NCBI GenBank assembly: GCA_029204225.1
Contig: CM055099.1
Span: 68,565,084-68,629,083, forward strand
DNA length: 64,000 bases
Source of the DNA: Diphasiastrum complanatum
Taxonomy: Eukaryota; Streptophyta; Lycopodiopsida; Lycopodiales; Lycopodiaceae
Direction: 5' to 3'
In this document: one piece after another, positions 9,901 through 21,134 of the stretch
Numbering within the stretch: position 1 is the stretch's first letter
Layout: each line of letters opens with the position of its first letter
Made by a program: the position numbers and the translations under genes
Notes under the pieces: generated by a model
Databases searched by the model: none
What the model was told of the DNA's origin: nothing
The model's input: the letters and a program-made list of their open reading frames with translations, nothing else

Positions 9901-12075
9901 ATAGTTCTAATAAAGATGTAATTGATGAGGCATTGGCAATGATGTCAATGTCAAAGATGGGTAGAGGCAATGAAAGAAACTCAAGAAACCAATCTACGTT
10001 CAATGGAAAACCAAAGAGAGTAAATTGTTTCCATTGTGGAAAACAAGGTCACCATGCGTCAGAGCATATATCCAAGAATGATCACAACACCTATCAAAGT
10101 AAAGGACCATGTTTCTATTGCAGGAAACCAGGTCATCTGGATGATCGCTGACACATTAAATAGTATGCACAAAGCGTAAGAGGAAGAGAAAGAGGAAATT
10201 CAAACAGATTTCCTAATCAATCTCAAGATAGTGAAGAAGACGATTCAACAAACTTTCTAGAGGAACAGCCTCACCAATATTAAAATTGTGAACAAGAGGA
10301 ATGGCAAGAAAAACATGAATACCTTCTAATGGCAATTCAATCTCAGGAAGAGCACACTGACAATGAAGGCAAAGAGAAAATGTCAATTGTATTTGATGAT
10401 GATTCATGGTTTCTTGAAGACAGTACAAAGAAAGTTGGAAGTTGATCACTATAACCTTGGGTTCTTGAGTGGCCTAGATGCTCTCTTGAACAATACCAAA
10501 ATTTGCAACCCACATTGAGAACGTTTTCATGGATCATTAAAGAACATTACTATTATATGCGCTTGTATACGACTGGGATCACATGGAAATTAACAATCAC
10601 TAAAATGCTAGAAGCTCAGTTAGCAAAAGTATCATGGTCATTTATAAACTCCATATTTTGATTGCGACTGACCACTGAGATAGTAGTTCCTCTGGCTTAG
10701 TGGGCCTTCGGCCTCCATATATTGATTGCCAATGAGCACTGAAATATTAGAAAACTAAGTACATTAAATAGAGAGAGAGAGAGAGAGAGAGTGATCTTTT
10801 TATGTGATCCACAAAAAAAAAACTTTATAGACTTTACATCCCATAAACATAATCGAGATATAAGTAAATATAGAACACAGTAGCCCACATAGAAACAAAG
10901 TTTTTGACTCCCTTGTGACTTGTGAATAGCAATTAAGAAGGAATGCTTAGCTGGAGGCTTACTGGCTTTTTTGATAGAAACCTACCAGCAAGAGCTTTGC
11001 CATTGGTAATTTATCATCATTGGAGTCCTTTCCTGGTTGTGGTAATGCCTCTGTAACAAACAGCAACGCACAGCAAATATCAGACCATTATCTTTTTGCA
11101 CAAGTATTCACTTGAGAGATGCAGAGACCGCATCAAGAAAACAGAGATTGGGAAGAATAAATAGCACTGAAACCACTTCAACACTAATTGAACTGCTGCT
11201 ATATAGGACCGCATAACATAAAACAAAAGAGAAGCTACTGAAGGAGCTCAAAGAACAAGTGTTAGTATTCTTACAAATAATATATCCAAGAATCAAACCT
11301 TAACATGACTTATAAAATAGAACAAGTAGACTATTGAAGATTTTTCCTGTCTCAGAATGTTTTTGGAGGTGAGACTTTCTGGTTTGTAGAAAAGGAATAT
11401 TACAAGATCACTGTGCAAGAATTCAGTGACCGTTGTCCAAAACAAGCAAGACTAAGATATTCAAGGCAAACTCTTTAATGTGTCTTTTACGTGCATTCAT
11501 AGAATGACACTAAAGCTGAAAAAGCAAATGCAGCAATTTCCAACTACATCTATGGCATCCATGCGATCATAAGCTAAAGGGTGTCATGTGAATAAAAGCC
11601 ATACGTTCACTCGAGTGGGAGCTCAGATAATCAGTGGCAGATGTTCATTCACCAAGGACTGAAAGGCCAAACTTTTCTTAAGCAGTGAATGAATTGCAGT
11701 CAAAGTTCCTTATTAAAACTGCTTCAAAAATCAGGGGCAATACCATGGGAAAAAATGGAAGAGTATTGGCCCACTCTCCACAAATAAGCGCACGTCTCCA
11801 CAAAACAGGAAAGAATGCTGATAAACTAGCTCACGACAGGAAAATTTCTCATGATTGAAGCAATTTCAGCTTTAAAGTATGATTTCAAGCAACTCCACGT
11901 CTACAGGATTTGAATTTAGGATATGTTGCGTACTTGAAATGGAATGATTTTTGCCGGATTTCATGTTTCGGTCAAATAGCTGAAATAACGCGCTCATGTA
12001 TCCTCCCCTTTTGCTGACATGCTGCTTATCTGTATCGGACACACTGAATAACGATTTTCCTGGAGTCTCACTCAT
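3112..12075 (-). CDS. TRM / LONGIFOLIA-like protein, five coding exons
   Basis: The spliced model joins 12075-11934, 11050-10986, 7060-4529, 4345-4129 and 3923-3112, about 1255 residues. Every intron has GT-AG ends and phases match. Motifs in order: LFQLFDRN (about residues 30-37), DDKLPMAKLLL running across the splice into IADENRGGFPSPKK (about 59-83), the family hallmark VVARLMGLE (about 111-119), TPVSILD (about 961-967), and an acidic, helical DUF4378-type C-terminus ending near KLQRVGEIL. In Arabidopsis, TRM proteins tether TON1 and the TON2/FASS-PP2A complex to cortical microtubules and control cell shape and division-plane placement. The MGLE motif and the C-terminal helix are the regions linked to those contacts. 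The middle is low-complexity and probably disordered. The start is the first ATG before the FQLFDR motif. Family assignment is firm; the exact subgroup and any 5' untranslated exon are not. Confidence 0.88.
4129..4345 (-). CDS. TRM gene exon 4
   Basis: The exon is 217 bp, from a CTAACCAG acceptor to a GAAG|GTCAGC donor. It carries the TPVSILD motif (the QPSPVSVLD-like box of the family) followed by acidic residues. The upstream intron (4346-4528) is 183 bp, a multiple of three, and has no stop in frame, so an open frame runs through it; retention of this intron would add 61 residues. Confidence 0.78.
4529..7060 (-). CDS. TRM gene exon 3 (main exon)
   Basis: The exon is 2532 bp, 844 codons, uninterrupted. 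It starts after an AGTCAG acceptor with IADENRGGFP, carries RAPGVVARLMGLESFPE within its first 55 residues, and is then mostly serine/lysine-rich low-complexity sequence. It ends with QLLSVE at a GAG|GTTTGT donor. Codons upstream of 7060 in the same frame are intronic and should not be taken as the protein's start. Confidence 0.88.
7687..8134 (+). pseudogene. Unidentified coiled-coil coding relic in intron
   Basis: Open frames at 7687-7917 and 7937-8134 read LKKKLKKLEPLLNQIV and TLKREVERANL, a heptad-like pattern, separated by stops and a frameshift. The strand is opposite to the host gene. No family was recognised; a decayed retrotransposon gag or accessory protein is the simplest reading. 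Confidence 0.3.
9590..10260 (+). pseudogene. Ty1/copia gag relic with two zinc knuckles in TRM intron 2
   Basis: Translation shows RKQKALCIVDMSVDD and TKTSIQAWEMLKRISE, a UBN2-type gag segment, with stops in between. Near 10030-10150 come CFHCGKQGHHASEH and CFYCRKPGH, two CCHC-type zinc knuckles. In the first, the final cysteine is replaced by histidine; in the second, a stop codon follows the histidine. The relic is antisense to the host gene and has no recognisable protease, pol or LTR. Confidence 0.65.
10986..11050 (-). CDS. TRM gene exon 2 (65 bp microexon)
   Basis: This exon is too short to appear as an open frame of its own. It is bounded by TTACAG| and |GTAGGT. It encodes ALPQPGKDSNDD and then KLPMAKLLL, which leads straight into IADENRGGFP of exon 3, a junction I recall as conserved in this family. 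Its length (3n+2) exactly bridges the phase 1 end of exon 1 and the phase 0 start of exon 3. Confidence 0.82.
11934..12075 (-). CDS. TRM gene exon 1
   Basis: The exon has 142 coding bases from the ATG at 12075 to a CAA|GTACGC donor, leaving phase 1. It encodes MSETPGKSLFS and the conserved SALFQLFDRNMKSGK segment, which corresponds to the N-terminal xQLFDxN motif of TRM proteins. The frame is open upstream of this ATG but has no earlier in-frame ATG nearby. Confidence 0.8.
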
Positions 12076-13131
12076 GATGCCAGGGATGTAAATGAGGGCA
12101 AATGCAATATCTCCGTCGGACAGGACACCACAAAATAAGCTGTCGTCTGATTCTCAAAAGGGTTTTCTTCCTTTGATCCCCCGTGAGAAAAGAGTGCGCT
12201 CTTTACCTGACTCCTCTGCCTATTTGGCTAAAGTGCATCCAACGATCCAGCCAGAGCTGGTATAAACACTTGTGTGGAACTTGGAAGAGCCTATTCTAGC
12301 AACACATGTCTGAAGTTTGCTCGATCGTTTATATGAGATGTATAAATTAAAACAAGTTAAATCATTATATCAGGTTACAGCAAAGTAACGCAAAATAAGT
12401 TTTCGTGGCTTATTGAACAAGTGCATAGTCATTTGACAAGAAGCACAAACGACCAAACCTCTCCTTGGATATCAATGTGTTTATTGAGGTAAAGCATATA
12501 AGAAGCAAATGAAAGATGATCTCCAAACATATGGGAAAAAGAAGCTGCAAAGTAGCACTTCACTTAGTTCACTGTACGCTTTCTGATAAAACACATGCAC
12601 AAACGCTACTGAGTAAGCTTTTTATGAAGCTGCGTGAGGAAGGAATTGGGCTTCATAAATCTCAAATTGGAAAGATTTGTGTCATGTGATCTTCGCATAC
12701 AACATACAAAATTAATGCATGGTACAGACAATTCAGAGAATGCAGACGTTCAGTTTAATTTATTTGCGAATCCAGAAAAGCTTCGCTTTCGAACTTGGAT
12801 ACGACACACACACTACCTGCAGCCTGCTGTCGTTTAGATTGCTGCTGCACGCAGCCCAAAACACAAGCCCATTCCAACCAGGCTAAACCGTGGGGACAGT
12901 GGGTGCCGTCGGATATTGCCATGAACATTCAGATTCTGCCACGTTTCGAAGATAAACCATTGAAACAGTTTCCACGTGGCATTATGCCACGTGGAGATAA
13001 TCCGAGCGGTCGGTACAATCCATCGTGCCATTAAAGCGAAGAGGAGGACTGGTATGCCCGGCGCTGAGCGTTTGAAAAAAGGGAGCGCTCGAGGCTCGCA
13101 TTTTGAAAATGGGCAAAATTGCGCCGCGCAT
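12076..13131 (-). promoter_or_regulatory. Upstream region of the TRM gene
   Basis: This stretch upstream of the TRM start codon has no credible ORF. Parts (about 12780-13130) are more GC- and CpG-rich than the surrounding window, and it includes several ACGT cores and a GATAA box near the palindrome at 12971-12995. No confident TATA box or transcription start was identified, and a 5' untranslated exon could lie here. Promoter function is inferred from position. Confidence 0.45.
12971..12995. promoter_or_regulatory. Palindrome of two G-boxes
   Basis: Two CCACGTGG octamers at 12972-12979 and 12987-12994 form a perfect inverted repeat with 12-bp arms around one central base. CACGTG is the core bound by plant bZIP and bHLH factors. 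The palindrome lies about 0.9 kb upstream of the TRM start codon, and a further CCACGT core is near 12938. Confidence 0.7.
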
Positions 13132-13155
13132 CCCCCCCCCCCCCCCCCCCCCCCC
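13132..13155. repeat. Homopolymer C tract, 24 bp
   Basis: There is an uninterrupted run of 24 cytosines. The frames crossing it (poly-proline or poly-glycine) are artefacts. Its length is probably polymorphic and prone to sequencing error. Confidence 0.9.
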
Positions 13156-15959
13156 ACTTCCGACTTCCAAAGAATGTCGCAGTCCTTGAATGAATGCTTT
13201 TGTCCCTCTTTGGCCCTCTTTCCCAAAATGCCTCGGCCCTTGCTATTCGACAAAGTGTTATGTGATGTCTACATAGTACACTCTTTCTCAAGGAGACACG
13301 TAGTGGCAACTTTGGGGGACATTATGTCCCATGGGAGCCATAACCTTGATATTGATTCACTCCAACTTCCAAGTATTTAAAAATTAAGGTGAATTTGGGT
13401 GGTGTATTTTGCATCTTGACCATGCCAACTTTCCAAGGCCCCATCCACATTCACTAGTCCAAAATGCTCATTATGCAATAGCAACGGGTATTGCATCACC
13501 ATTACGGTGACATTGGTGGGTCCTCCCTGATCCAAGGGAAAGATGTCATATTCTGGTGGGGAAATGGCGTTATCACTCTTAGGGTTTTCACATGAAAGAG
13601 GCTAAGGACATTTCAAAATTTGCACTTACCCCTCAATTTGAAAGCCCGAGACATTCCATCTGAAAGGCCCTTTCATTTGGAGGGCAAAGCATTTGTTGTC
13701 TAATTTCAAATTATAAGGAATCTATGTTTTTATTGGAGAGGAGAGCAAGGGCCCACCACTTATCCCCCAATACTAGAAGAGGCCCAAGGTACTCGCCTTG
13801 TATGTTGCAAGTTGGCACCTTTCAATGCCACCTAAGGGCAACTTTCACCCCTTGTGAAATGCGGGGAAGGCCTCTTGGCGGTGCAAAATACATTGTTGCC
13901 AGTTTGCACCGTTGGATGAGCGATCAAGCACTAATTGATTTGGTAAATATCAATTTACCATAAATAAGTGTTCAAAGGTTGTACTAATAAATGACAAAGA
14001 TTGGACATAACATGAGGAGTTCATAGACCTTCTCAAGGTCTTTATGCTTATTCTCAAACTACCAAAATTGTGTGCACCTACATTGATTGATGTCCTTCGA
14101 TATATCTTTCTTCAATTTCATGGCCCTATAATATACCCACTAACAATTTCATTGTTAGTTAGAGCATTGGATTAAATCTTGTACTTCTATTATAGAGTTC
14201 CATTGATTGTTTTTGGGCGTTTAAGTCATAATGGTGCAAATTCATAGTTTGTGAATGTCTAGAATCCTAATAGTTCGACAGACTGTGTAAATCTCTTATT
14301 TCTAAAAAAAAAATCAGGACTAGATTGATTGTTCAATTTCTTGTTTTCTTACATAGATAATATAAGGGTAACAACTAAGACCATTGTGGTGTGAATTCTT
14401 GAATTTTGCATCTATAGCATCATCAATCCTTGTCAGTCTTGATATTGGAAATCCAACATTCTCTATAAGAACTCTATCATGGTTTGCAACAATGCTTATG
14501 ATGGACTTGGAACTATATGACAAGGTAATAGAGCATGTCAAGGATAGGATGGTGGCTTAAAAAATAATCCAGATCAACTATCAAAAACATTTTGAATATG
14601 ATTGAGCCTAATATCATGGAATACATAACAAATTATTTTGAGAAAAACTTGAAGATGTTTTCGCTTTCATATCCTAGTTTCAAAGAAAATGGTCTACAAG
14701 AATGAACTATTGCCTTAACTCTACCCATAGAATATGGTCACGTGTTGGGAACATGAAGCACATACTAACAACAAATGTTGAAGAAACCATTAATTGGATG
14801 AAATTCAATCTGGAAGCCAAATGGCTAAGCTAGTAATGCAAAGTCTTCACAACATCATTGTGAAAAATTCAACTAGTTTAGTTGATCTATTTTGGCAATT
14901 TTGAGGCCAATATGAAATTCCAACTTAGAGATAGATTTATATTTGTCAACAAAGGCCTAAATAGTATTTGTACTATTTTTGGCAAGTAGATAAATGGATG
15001 TGGTCAGATTTGGACCCATTCTAATTGGCTAGATTCCATACATTGCATCTAGAGTATAATTTCTAGGTTATTTGATGAAGTACCAAGAAGTTACCATTTA
15101 GGACAAGTTTAGAGCAATTGGCCAAATAAAAATTTAGCAGCTGTAAATAGGAGTACCTGTGTGGAGAACATATCATTGTATTCTCTTTTTATGTGAATAA
15201 TTCATCTCTTTTGATTCTATGTCCATCTCATGTGTATTTCTCAAGATATCTTGATTTCTAATGCGTAGAATGTCAATTTTGTGATTGATCTTGTATCCAC
15301 ACTATTGGATTTCAATGCTCAGCCTCAAATCCAATTATTAATGAGCATCCTGAAGTTCAAAATAGAGATTTTTCCGACCCTGGGTCACGTCGGATCGGTT
15401 TGGATTTTTTCGACCCTTCATCAAATTATCCGAGCGTGTTCACCCTGGATCGGGTCTAATTTTTCCGACCCTGGAAAATTTGACCTTCAGCATATTTTTC
15501 GACTGAGTGTAAATTTTTTGATCCTTTATATAAAAATCCGACCCATTGTAAATTTCGATACTGTCGGTCAAAAATCCGACCCAACGACTTCGCGTTGACA
15601 GTCCGCCTATGTTATACGTGTATTTACCGTTACAAGGCGGTTGTAATTAATATAGAAGATAGCATTCAATGCGAATTAGTTGTAGATACTTTTAATCTAA
15701 TCCTATCATCAAAAAACTTCTTCTGATATATAGTTACTAATGAAATTGTGATATATTTTTCGTTGCCAGTGTTATCAGACACAACGATCAACTGAAGTAA
15801 TTACTTCAAGCATTGTACTCATTGTTGATATTAATCAAAGTGCAATTATCTGTCTCACTACTGTTATAGTTCACTTGCATTTATTGAACTTCTAGATGAT
15901 ATATCAAGATTCTAGCTTTTGCATATAGTTTTGCTTGATTCAATATTTTGCATTTTTTT
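13156..15959. other. Intergenic, no gene recognised
   Basis: Only short frames without family signatures occur. Around 15365-15600 a phrase like TCCGACCC recurs several times with slight changes, suggesting an old tandem or LTR fragment. Nothing else is assignable. Confidence 0.4.
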
Positions 15960-17106
15960 AAGAACCCTAGATTTGATAGGATCTCTTGATTTTAAGTTGC
16001 TGGACTTTTTCAAGAGTGTGTTTCAATCTTAGGTGTTGGCAAGAGTTCATCATATTGTGTTTAGATCTATTGTGATCATGAAATCTACATTCTATGTGCC
16101 AGGATATGCTAGATGAGAGAAAAGGAGAGGCTAGATTGTTTCCAAATCTTTGTGATTTCTTCTTGAGTTTCATTTGTTGATTTTCAAGAGAGAGCTAAGT
16201 GCATTGGAATGGGTTCAAAGAGAAGATTAGATCATTGCAACATGGCAACCTCAAGTGGCTTCATGTGGGAAGGCAATGATAGGCTTAGCTCAACAAATTA
16301 TTCAACTTGGAAGGTGAGGACGGAATCTTTGCTTGAGATGAACAGTTTGATGAATATTGTTGTAGGTGTGGAGGAGAGACCTTTGGCACCTGAAAAAAAA
16401 AATTGAGGTATGACAAGAGGGCAAATAAAACTTTACATGTGATCAAGATGAATGTGACTAATGAACCTCTCAAGGAAGTTGGTAAGTGCACAACATCAAG
16501 TGAGGCTTGGCAATCTTTGAAGAAGGTTTATGAGTCCAAGTCTACATCTAGGGTTGTAGCCCTAAGGAGGAAAAATTTTCAAAGTCTTCAAAAGAAGGAT
16601 GAAGGTGCTTGTGCTTTTGTTTTGAGAGTTAAAGTTTTGAGTGATGAACTAGCATGCATTAGTGAAAGCATTAAGGATGTGGAGCTTGTTCAAGTTGTTC
16701 TTCATGGCTTGTTGGATGATCATGCTAATTTGGTGCAAAGTTTTGCTATTCAAAAGACATTGCCAAGTATGGAGGACTTGCAAGAGGTCATGGTGGCTGA
16801 AGAGTTTGGACTCCAACCAAGAGGAGGATCATCTTCTACATCTCAAGTTGGAGAGGAAGAAGCTATGTTCTCAAAAGGCAAGTTCAAGGGCAAAGGCAAA
16901 AGCAAATGGTCAAAAGGGCAAGATCAAGGTGAGGCTTCTACTTTTGTTGGCAAGAAGAAAGATAGATCCAAGCTAAAATGTTTCTATTGTGGAGTCAAAA
17001 TTGCTTCAAGAAGAAGAGAGATCAAGATGAGAAACAAACCAATCTAACTCTTGATGAAGATGGTGTTGATGAACAAAATTCTAATAATGTTGCTAGAAGA
17101 TTCTAG
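15960..17106 (+). pseudogene. Ty1/copia leader and gag relic (element G)
   Basis: The leader (about 15960-16241) resembles that of element C in inverse orientation. Gag starts at the ATG at 16242 (MATSSGFMWEGNDRLSSTN). A frameshift occurs at an A-run near 16392-16402, and the frame resumes at YDKRANKTLHVIKMNVTNE. It continues through LRVKVLSDELACISES and a basic stretch to CFYCG, the first half of the zinc knuckle, where a small deletion removes the histidine and joins to a KKKRDQ-like tail. Homology stops near 17106. The closest relative in the window is element C. Confidence 0.8.
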
Positions 17107-17816
17107 TAAAGATTCTTTTAACATATTTTAGATGCCAAAAGAGCCTAATGGATATCAAATGAAGGAATCGAGCCACTAAACTACAATAAGGAGCGTCGAC
17201 AAGTAACCGAGAAGGAGTTCCAGAATCCAGATTTACTGGGAACGCCAATATCAGAAGGTCAACGACCAATGAGCGAAGACAAAGCCTAGCACCTCCCCAA
17301 CATATCTTATGGCGACGAGAACAAAAGCATGGCCGAGTCGGCATGATGACTTGGATCTATTTGTAAAATAACGTCAAACACCCTTAGAAAGTGCACTATA
17401 CTCGCAAGCCAATGGCGCAAGAAGCATAAATAGATCTGTACTCCGATGGGCCAAAAATAAGAAAGGACCAAAGTAGTTAAAAATGCAATTTGGTTTATAA
17501 CTTTTTATAATAGTCAAGTTCATGGCACATGGTTTCTGGGTGAACCAAAAACTCCAACCCTAGCTTTGTCTATAAGAAGAGATGTGACACCATTTTGGAT
17601 TCACTTTTCATTGTGAAATAGAGATTGAGAGAGAGGAGCTAATCCTCCTCCACTTTTTCTTACTTTGTGAAGCCCTCCTTTTTTGCACTTGTGTGATTGA
17701 TTGTGGATGTATGAATGCTCGAATGTTGTTATTTAATCATGTTATCACATATTTGAATAATCATTAGCTCAAGCTAATCCACAATATCACACAATAGTAG
17801 AATAGGTGTTAGAAAT
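17107..17816. other. No gene; possible LTR fragment
   Basis: No coding sequence is recognised. A TATA-like TCTATAAGAAG at about 17570 followed by AG-rich and CT-rich stretches resembles an LTR U3/R region in plus orientation, but no matching second copy or TG...CA boundary was found. Confidence 0.3.
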
Positions 17817-20359
17817 CTATTTGGAGGGATCATGAAGATCCATTAGGTAGGATTTGTTTCCATTGCTCGCCTCCCTTGAGAAGATAAGAAGAGCTTCTTG
17901 GACATATTTAGGCTCTTCATCTGATATGAAGAGAGCATGATAGGAAATTTCACCTTCCAGTTGCCTTCCTTCTTCATCATATGTGAGCCTCCTTGGCTCA
18001 GATCTTGCTCTTGTAGATCTTCTAGGTGTGGTAGCTTGAATTTGCTCCTCCTCAAGCCTCGGCCTCACCTCTTCTTAAGCATCATCAAGATTGATGATTG
18101 TAGATCTTGCATGAGTCTCCTTGATCTGTGCATCATCCAAGTTAAGCTTCTGATCTTCATGGAAAATCACATTTCTACTAACAACATTCTTGTCAGTAGA
18201 GGGTAAATAAAATTTGTATGCTTTTTTGGTAGATGTATATCCTACAAAAATTTCTTTTACAGCACTAGGATCTTCCTTCTTCCTAGTTTCTAGAGGCACA
18301 TGCACAAAGCATACACAGCCAAAAATCCTAAGATGATCTACCTTATGCTTTTTCTTATACAACATCTCAAATGGTGTCTTTCCTCCTATTGCAAGATTTG
18401 GAAGCCTATTACAAAGATAGTTTGCACATGCAACTGCCTCTCCCCAAAATTCTTTAGGCAGAGAAGCTTCTAGCCTAATGGCTTTGCACACTCACACAAA
18501 GTTCTATTTTTTCTCTCAGCAACTCCATTTTGTTGAGGAGTATATGAACAAGAAAACTCTCTTTGAATACCCTCTCTCTCACAAAAGTCTTTAAACTTTT
18601 TGGAGGTGTATTCTCCTCCACTATCACTTCTCAAAGCTTTCAACTTGAAAGGAAACTGCTTTTCTGCATAAGCTTTGAAAGTAAGAAAAACATCATAGAC
18701 CATGGCTTTAGAAGACAGCATATAGATCCAAGAATATATTGTATAATCATCTACAAAAGAGAAAAAGCAATTTGCTCCTCCTTTGCTCTTAGTTGATGAG
18801 AAATGAACATCAGAGTGCACAAGTTCAAATGGTTGCTTTGACTTTATACAAGCTTGATCTAGGAAAAGGCCTTCTGTGTGATTTTGCCAACACACAAGCT
18901 TCACAAGGTAGAAGCTCCTTTGACAGTATCTTTGGTAGTCCAACAACTTTTCCTTCCTTGACCATAGATTGCATGGCTTTGAAATTGGGATGTCCCAATC
19001 TCTTATGCCACAGATCTTCCTATAGAACCTTGGTCTCATAAGCAATATCTGAAATGTTAGCACTCTCCCTAGAATCTAGTTTGTACAACTTACCAGTTCT
19101 AGATCCTCTAGCAATACCTTCATTTTCTCTTGAGATTATACACTTGTCAACTTGAAACTTGACATCCAATCCACTATCAAACAATTGTCCTACACTAATG
19201 AGATTCTTAGTCAATCTAGGTACATACAATATATCATGCAAACAAAAAGATTTTGATGATGATGCATGCAGTGGAATACTACCTATTCCTTCAATCCTAC
19301 ACTCTACATCATTAGCAGTATAGATTGATCTTTTTGCATTTAGATAAGGCATGAGATTAGTGAAAGAGTTCCTAGAACTAGACATATGGGAACTAGCCCC
19401 ACTATCTATCCACCATACTTCTTCATTCTTAAAAGGAAAAGATGAAAAAATAGACATCATTAATGAATCCTCTCTTTCACTCTCAACACCCCGGACACTC
19501 ATCCTCATTAGATACGGTTAGCTTGCCTAGATTGGTTCTTCTTCTTGAAACAGTTTGATGCATAGTGTCTTTTCTTGCCACAGAAAAAACACTTGATATT
19601 TGACAGCTTCTACTTGCCACTGGATGTTGCAGCTTGTGAGGATTGATCCTCACCACCTTCTTTGGCTTTGTCCTTCTTGAAGTGTTGTTGTCATTTGCCC
19701 TTGCCTCTTGACTTGTCTTTGATGAAGAGTGCTTTGTCATCTCCACCATCTTTCAATGAAAGTCTATTGATCCTTAGCATCTTGTTCTCTTGCATGCTTT
19801 CTTCAGCAATGAGAACACCTTGCACTTTCTCCAAGGATGGAAGATCCTCCCTAACATCATAAGTCTACACAATATTGTCACACTCATCTCTAGGTTCATT
19901 TAGGACTACTTGAACAAGTTCAGTGTTCTTAAGAGCATCACCAATACCAGCTAAATCTTGATGAAGATCGTTAACTCTCATGACATATGATGAAGCACTC
20001 TCATCTACTCTCTGATAACTTAGAAAGATTTGATTTCTAAGTGTAAGCAACCTAGAAGTATTCTTGATTTCATAGATTGGTTTTAGAGTATCCCAAGCTT
20101 CCTTGGCAGTGGTGCATGTACTGATCTCTCTTAACACTTCATTGGTTACATTCATTTTTATAAAATGAAGGGCTATTCTGGTTCTTTTGTGAAATGTTGC
20201 AGCTTCATTAGGTGCAGTAGGTTCTTCTTCAGCTCCACTCACAATATCCATTACATCTTGTAGAATCAATAATGATTCCATTTTGATCTTCCACATTGCA
20301 TAATTAGAAGATGTTAATCTCTCACTGTGCTCCAAGAAATGTGAACCAGATGAAGACAT
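17817..20359 (-). pseudogene. Ty1/copia gag-PR-IN pseudogene (element B)
   Basis: Gag starts at 20359 (MSSSGSHFLEHSERLTSSN) and is open to 19865. The knuckle near 19535-19590 reads CFFCGKKRHYASNC in a shifted frame. Protease WWIDSGASSHM is at about 19410-19380. Integrase (19063-18470) shows FVDDYT, then RSDSGGEYTS and QQNGVAERKNRTL, the D, D and E of the catalytic triad. The integrase C-terminus (18491-18075) contains FVGYTSTKKAYKFYLP. The chain ends within the linker before RT (RRLTYDEEGRQLEGE), so RT, RNase H and the 3' LTR are missing. Several frameshifts and stops separate the segments. The leader and 5' LTR follow at higher coordinates. Confidence 0.9.
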
Positions 20360-21122
20360 CTTCTCTATGAGAAATTCTAGTAATGATAAAAAAATGGAGT
20401 TGAAAGGATGTTGCTTGCTATCTCAATCTAGGATCTAACACTGATGTTCATCCAACCTATGAAATCTAGCAACAAATGTGAGAACAAATTCTCAACATAG
20501 AAAATCAATCTAACTTGAATTTGGATCTTGCTTCATTCACAAAAAAGAAGCACATGCAAGCAAGAAGTCTATCTCTCCCACGAGTTTCAAAGTACTGATA
20601 AACTCTCTAGGAACTTACTTTCAACTCAAACACAGTAATATGTGTGAAATGAAAAGTCTAAGACCTCAGAAACACTCATTTCTATCCAATTCTACTTGAT
20701 TGACAGTGAAAAACAATGAAAATGGTGAAAAAGACAGATGTGTGCTCACTTTGGCATATCCCACGAGTTGAGTACCCTCTCAAACTCTCTGATTGCCTAG
20801 AACTCTTCTAAAAACAAATCAAATTTATTTAGAAACTCGAGCAACACATTCTACTCTTCAATACCTATCCAACAAGCTATAAAACATCAAATTTGGATCA
20901 TTCCTTGAGAAGTAGCACTCATTAATGAGGGCTAATTTCACACGTGTGAGCTCTCTGTCCATACAGAGCTCCACTGGATCCAATCATCCTTGATATGATC
21001 CACTTATGATCCACAGATTGCTTGTTTCTCAGCGAGTTTGAATCCCTCTCTAAAATCCAAGTTCCTGCAAGCAAAAACATTGATGATCTGATGTATACAC
21101 CCTCACCTTTTCAAAGCATGAA
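20360..21122 (-). other. Untranslated leader of element B
   Basis: About 760 bp lie between the primer-binding site and the gag start, without coding sequence. It includes CACACGTGTG at 20939-20948. Long leaders of this sort (about 590-1160 bp) recur in elements C, D and F. Confidence 0.6.
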
Positions 21123-21134
21123 GCTCTGATACCA
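21123..21134 (-). promoter_or_regulatory. Element B primer-binding site
   Basis: GCTCTGATACCA on the plus strand, the complement of the tRNA-iMet primer site TGGTATCAGAGC. It directly abuts the LTR starting TGTGAAGATT at 21135. Confidence 0.88.

Larger units (their letters stand above)
7061..10985 (-). other. TRM intron 2, 3.9 kb, with retroelement debris
   Basis: The intron runs from the donor after exon 2 to the acceptor before exon 3. Besides the two relics listed separately it contains short microsatellite runs, for example AG repeats near 10770-10791, and otherwise unrecognised AT-rich sequence. Insertion of repeats explains its size; neighbouring introns 3 and 4 are only 183 and 205 bp. 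Confidence 0.75.

Noticed and set aside
12834-13380. Overlapping ORFs with poly-glycine or poly-proline
   Set aside because: They exist only because a 24-bp C tract is open in all frames; flanking residues show no domain, and the frames disagree between strands.
13724-13963. Plus-strand 79-codon ORF
   Set aside because: No recognisable domain, no supporting context, and a length expected by chance in this sequence.
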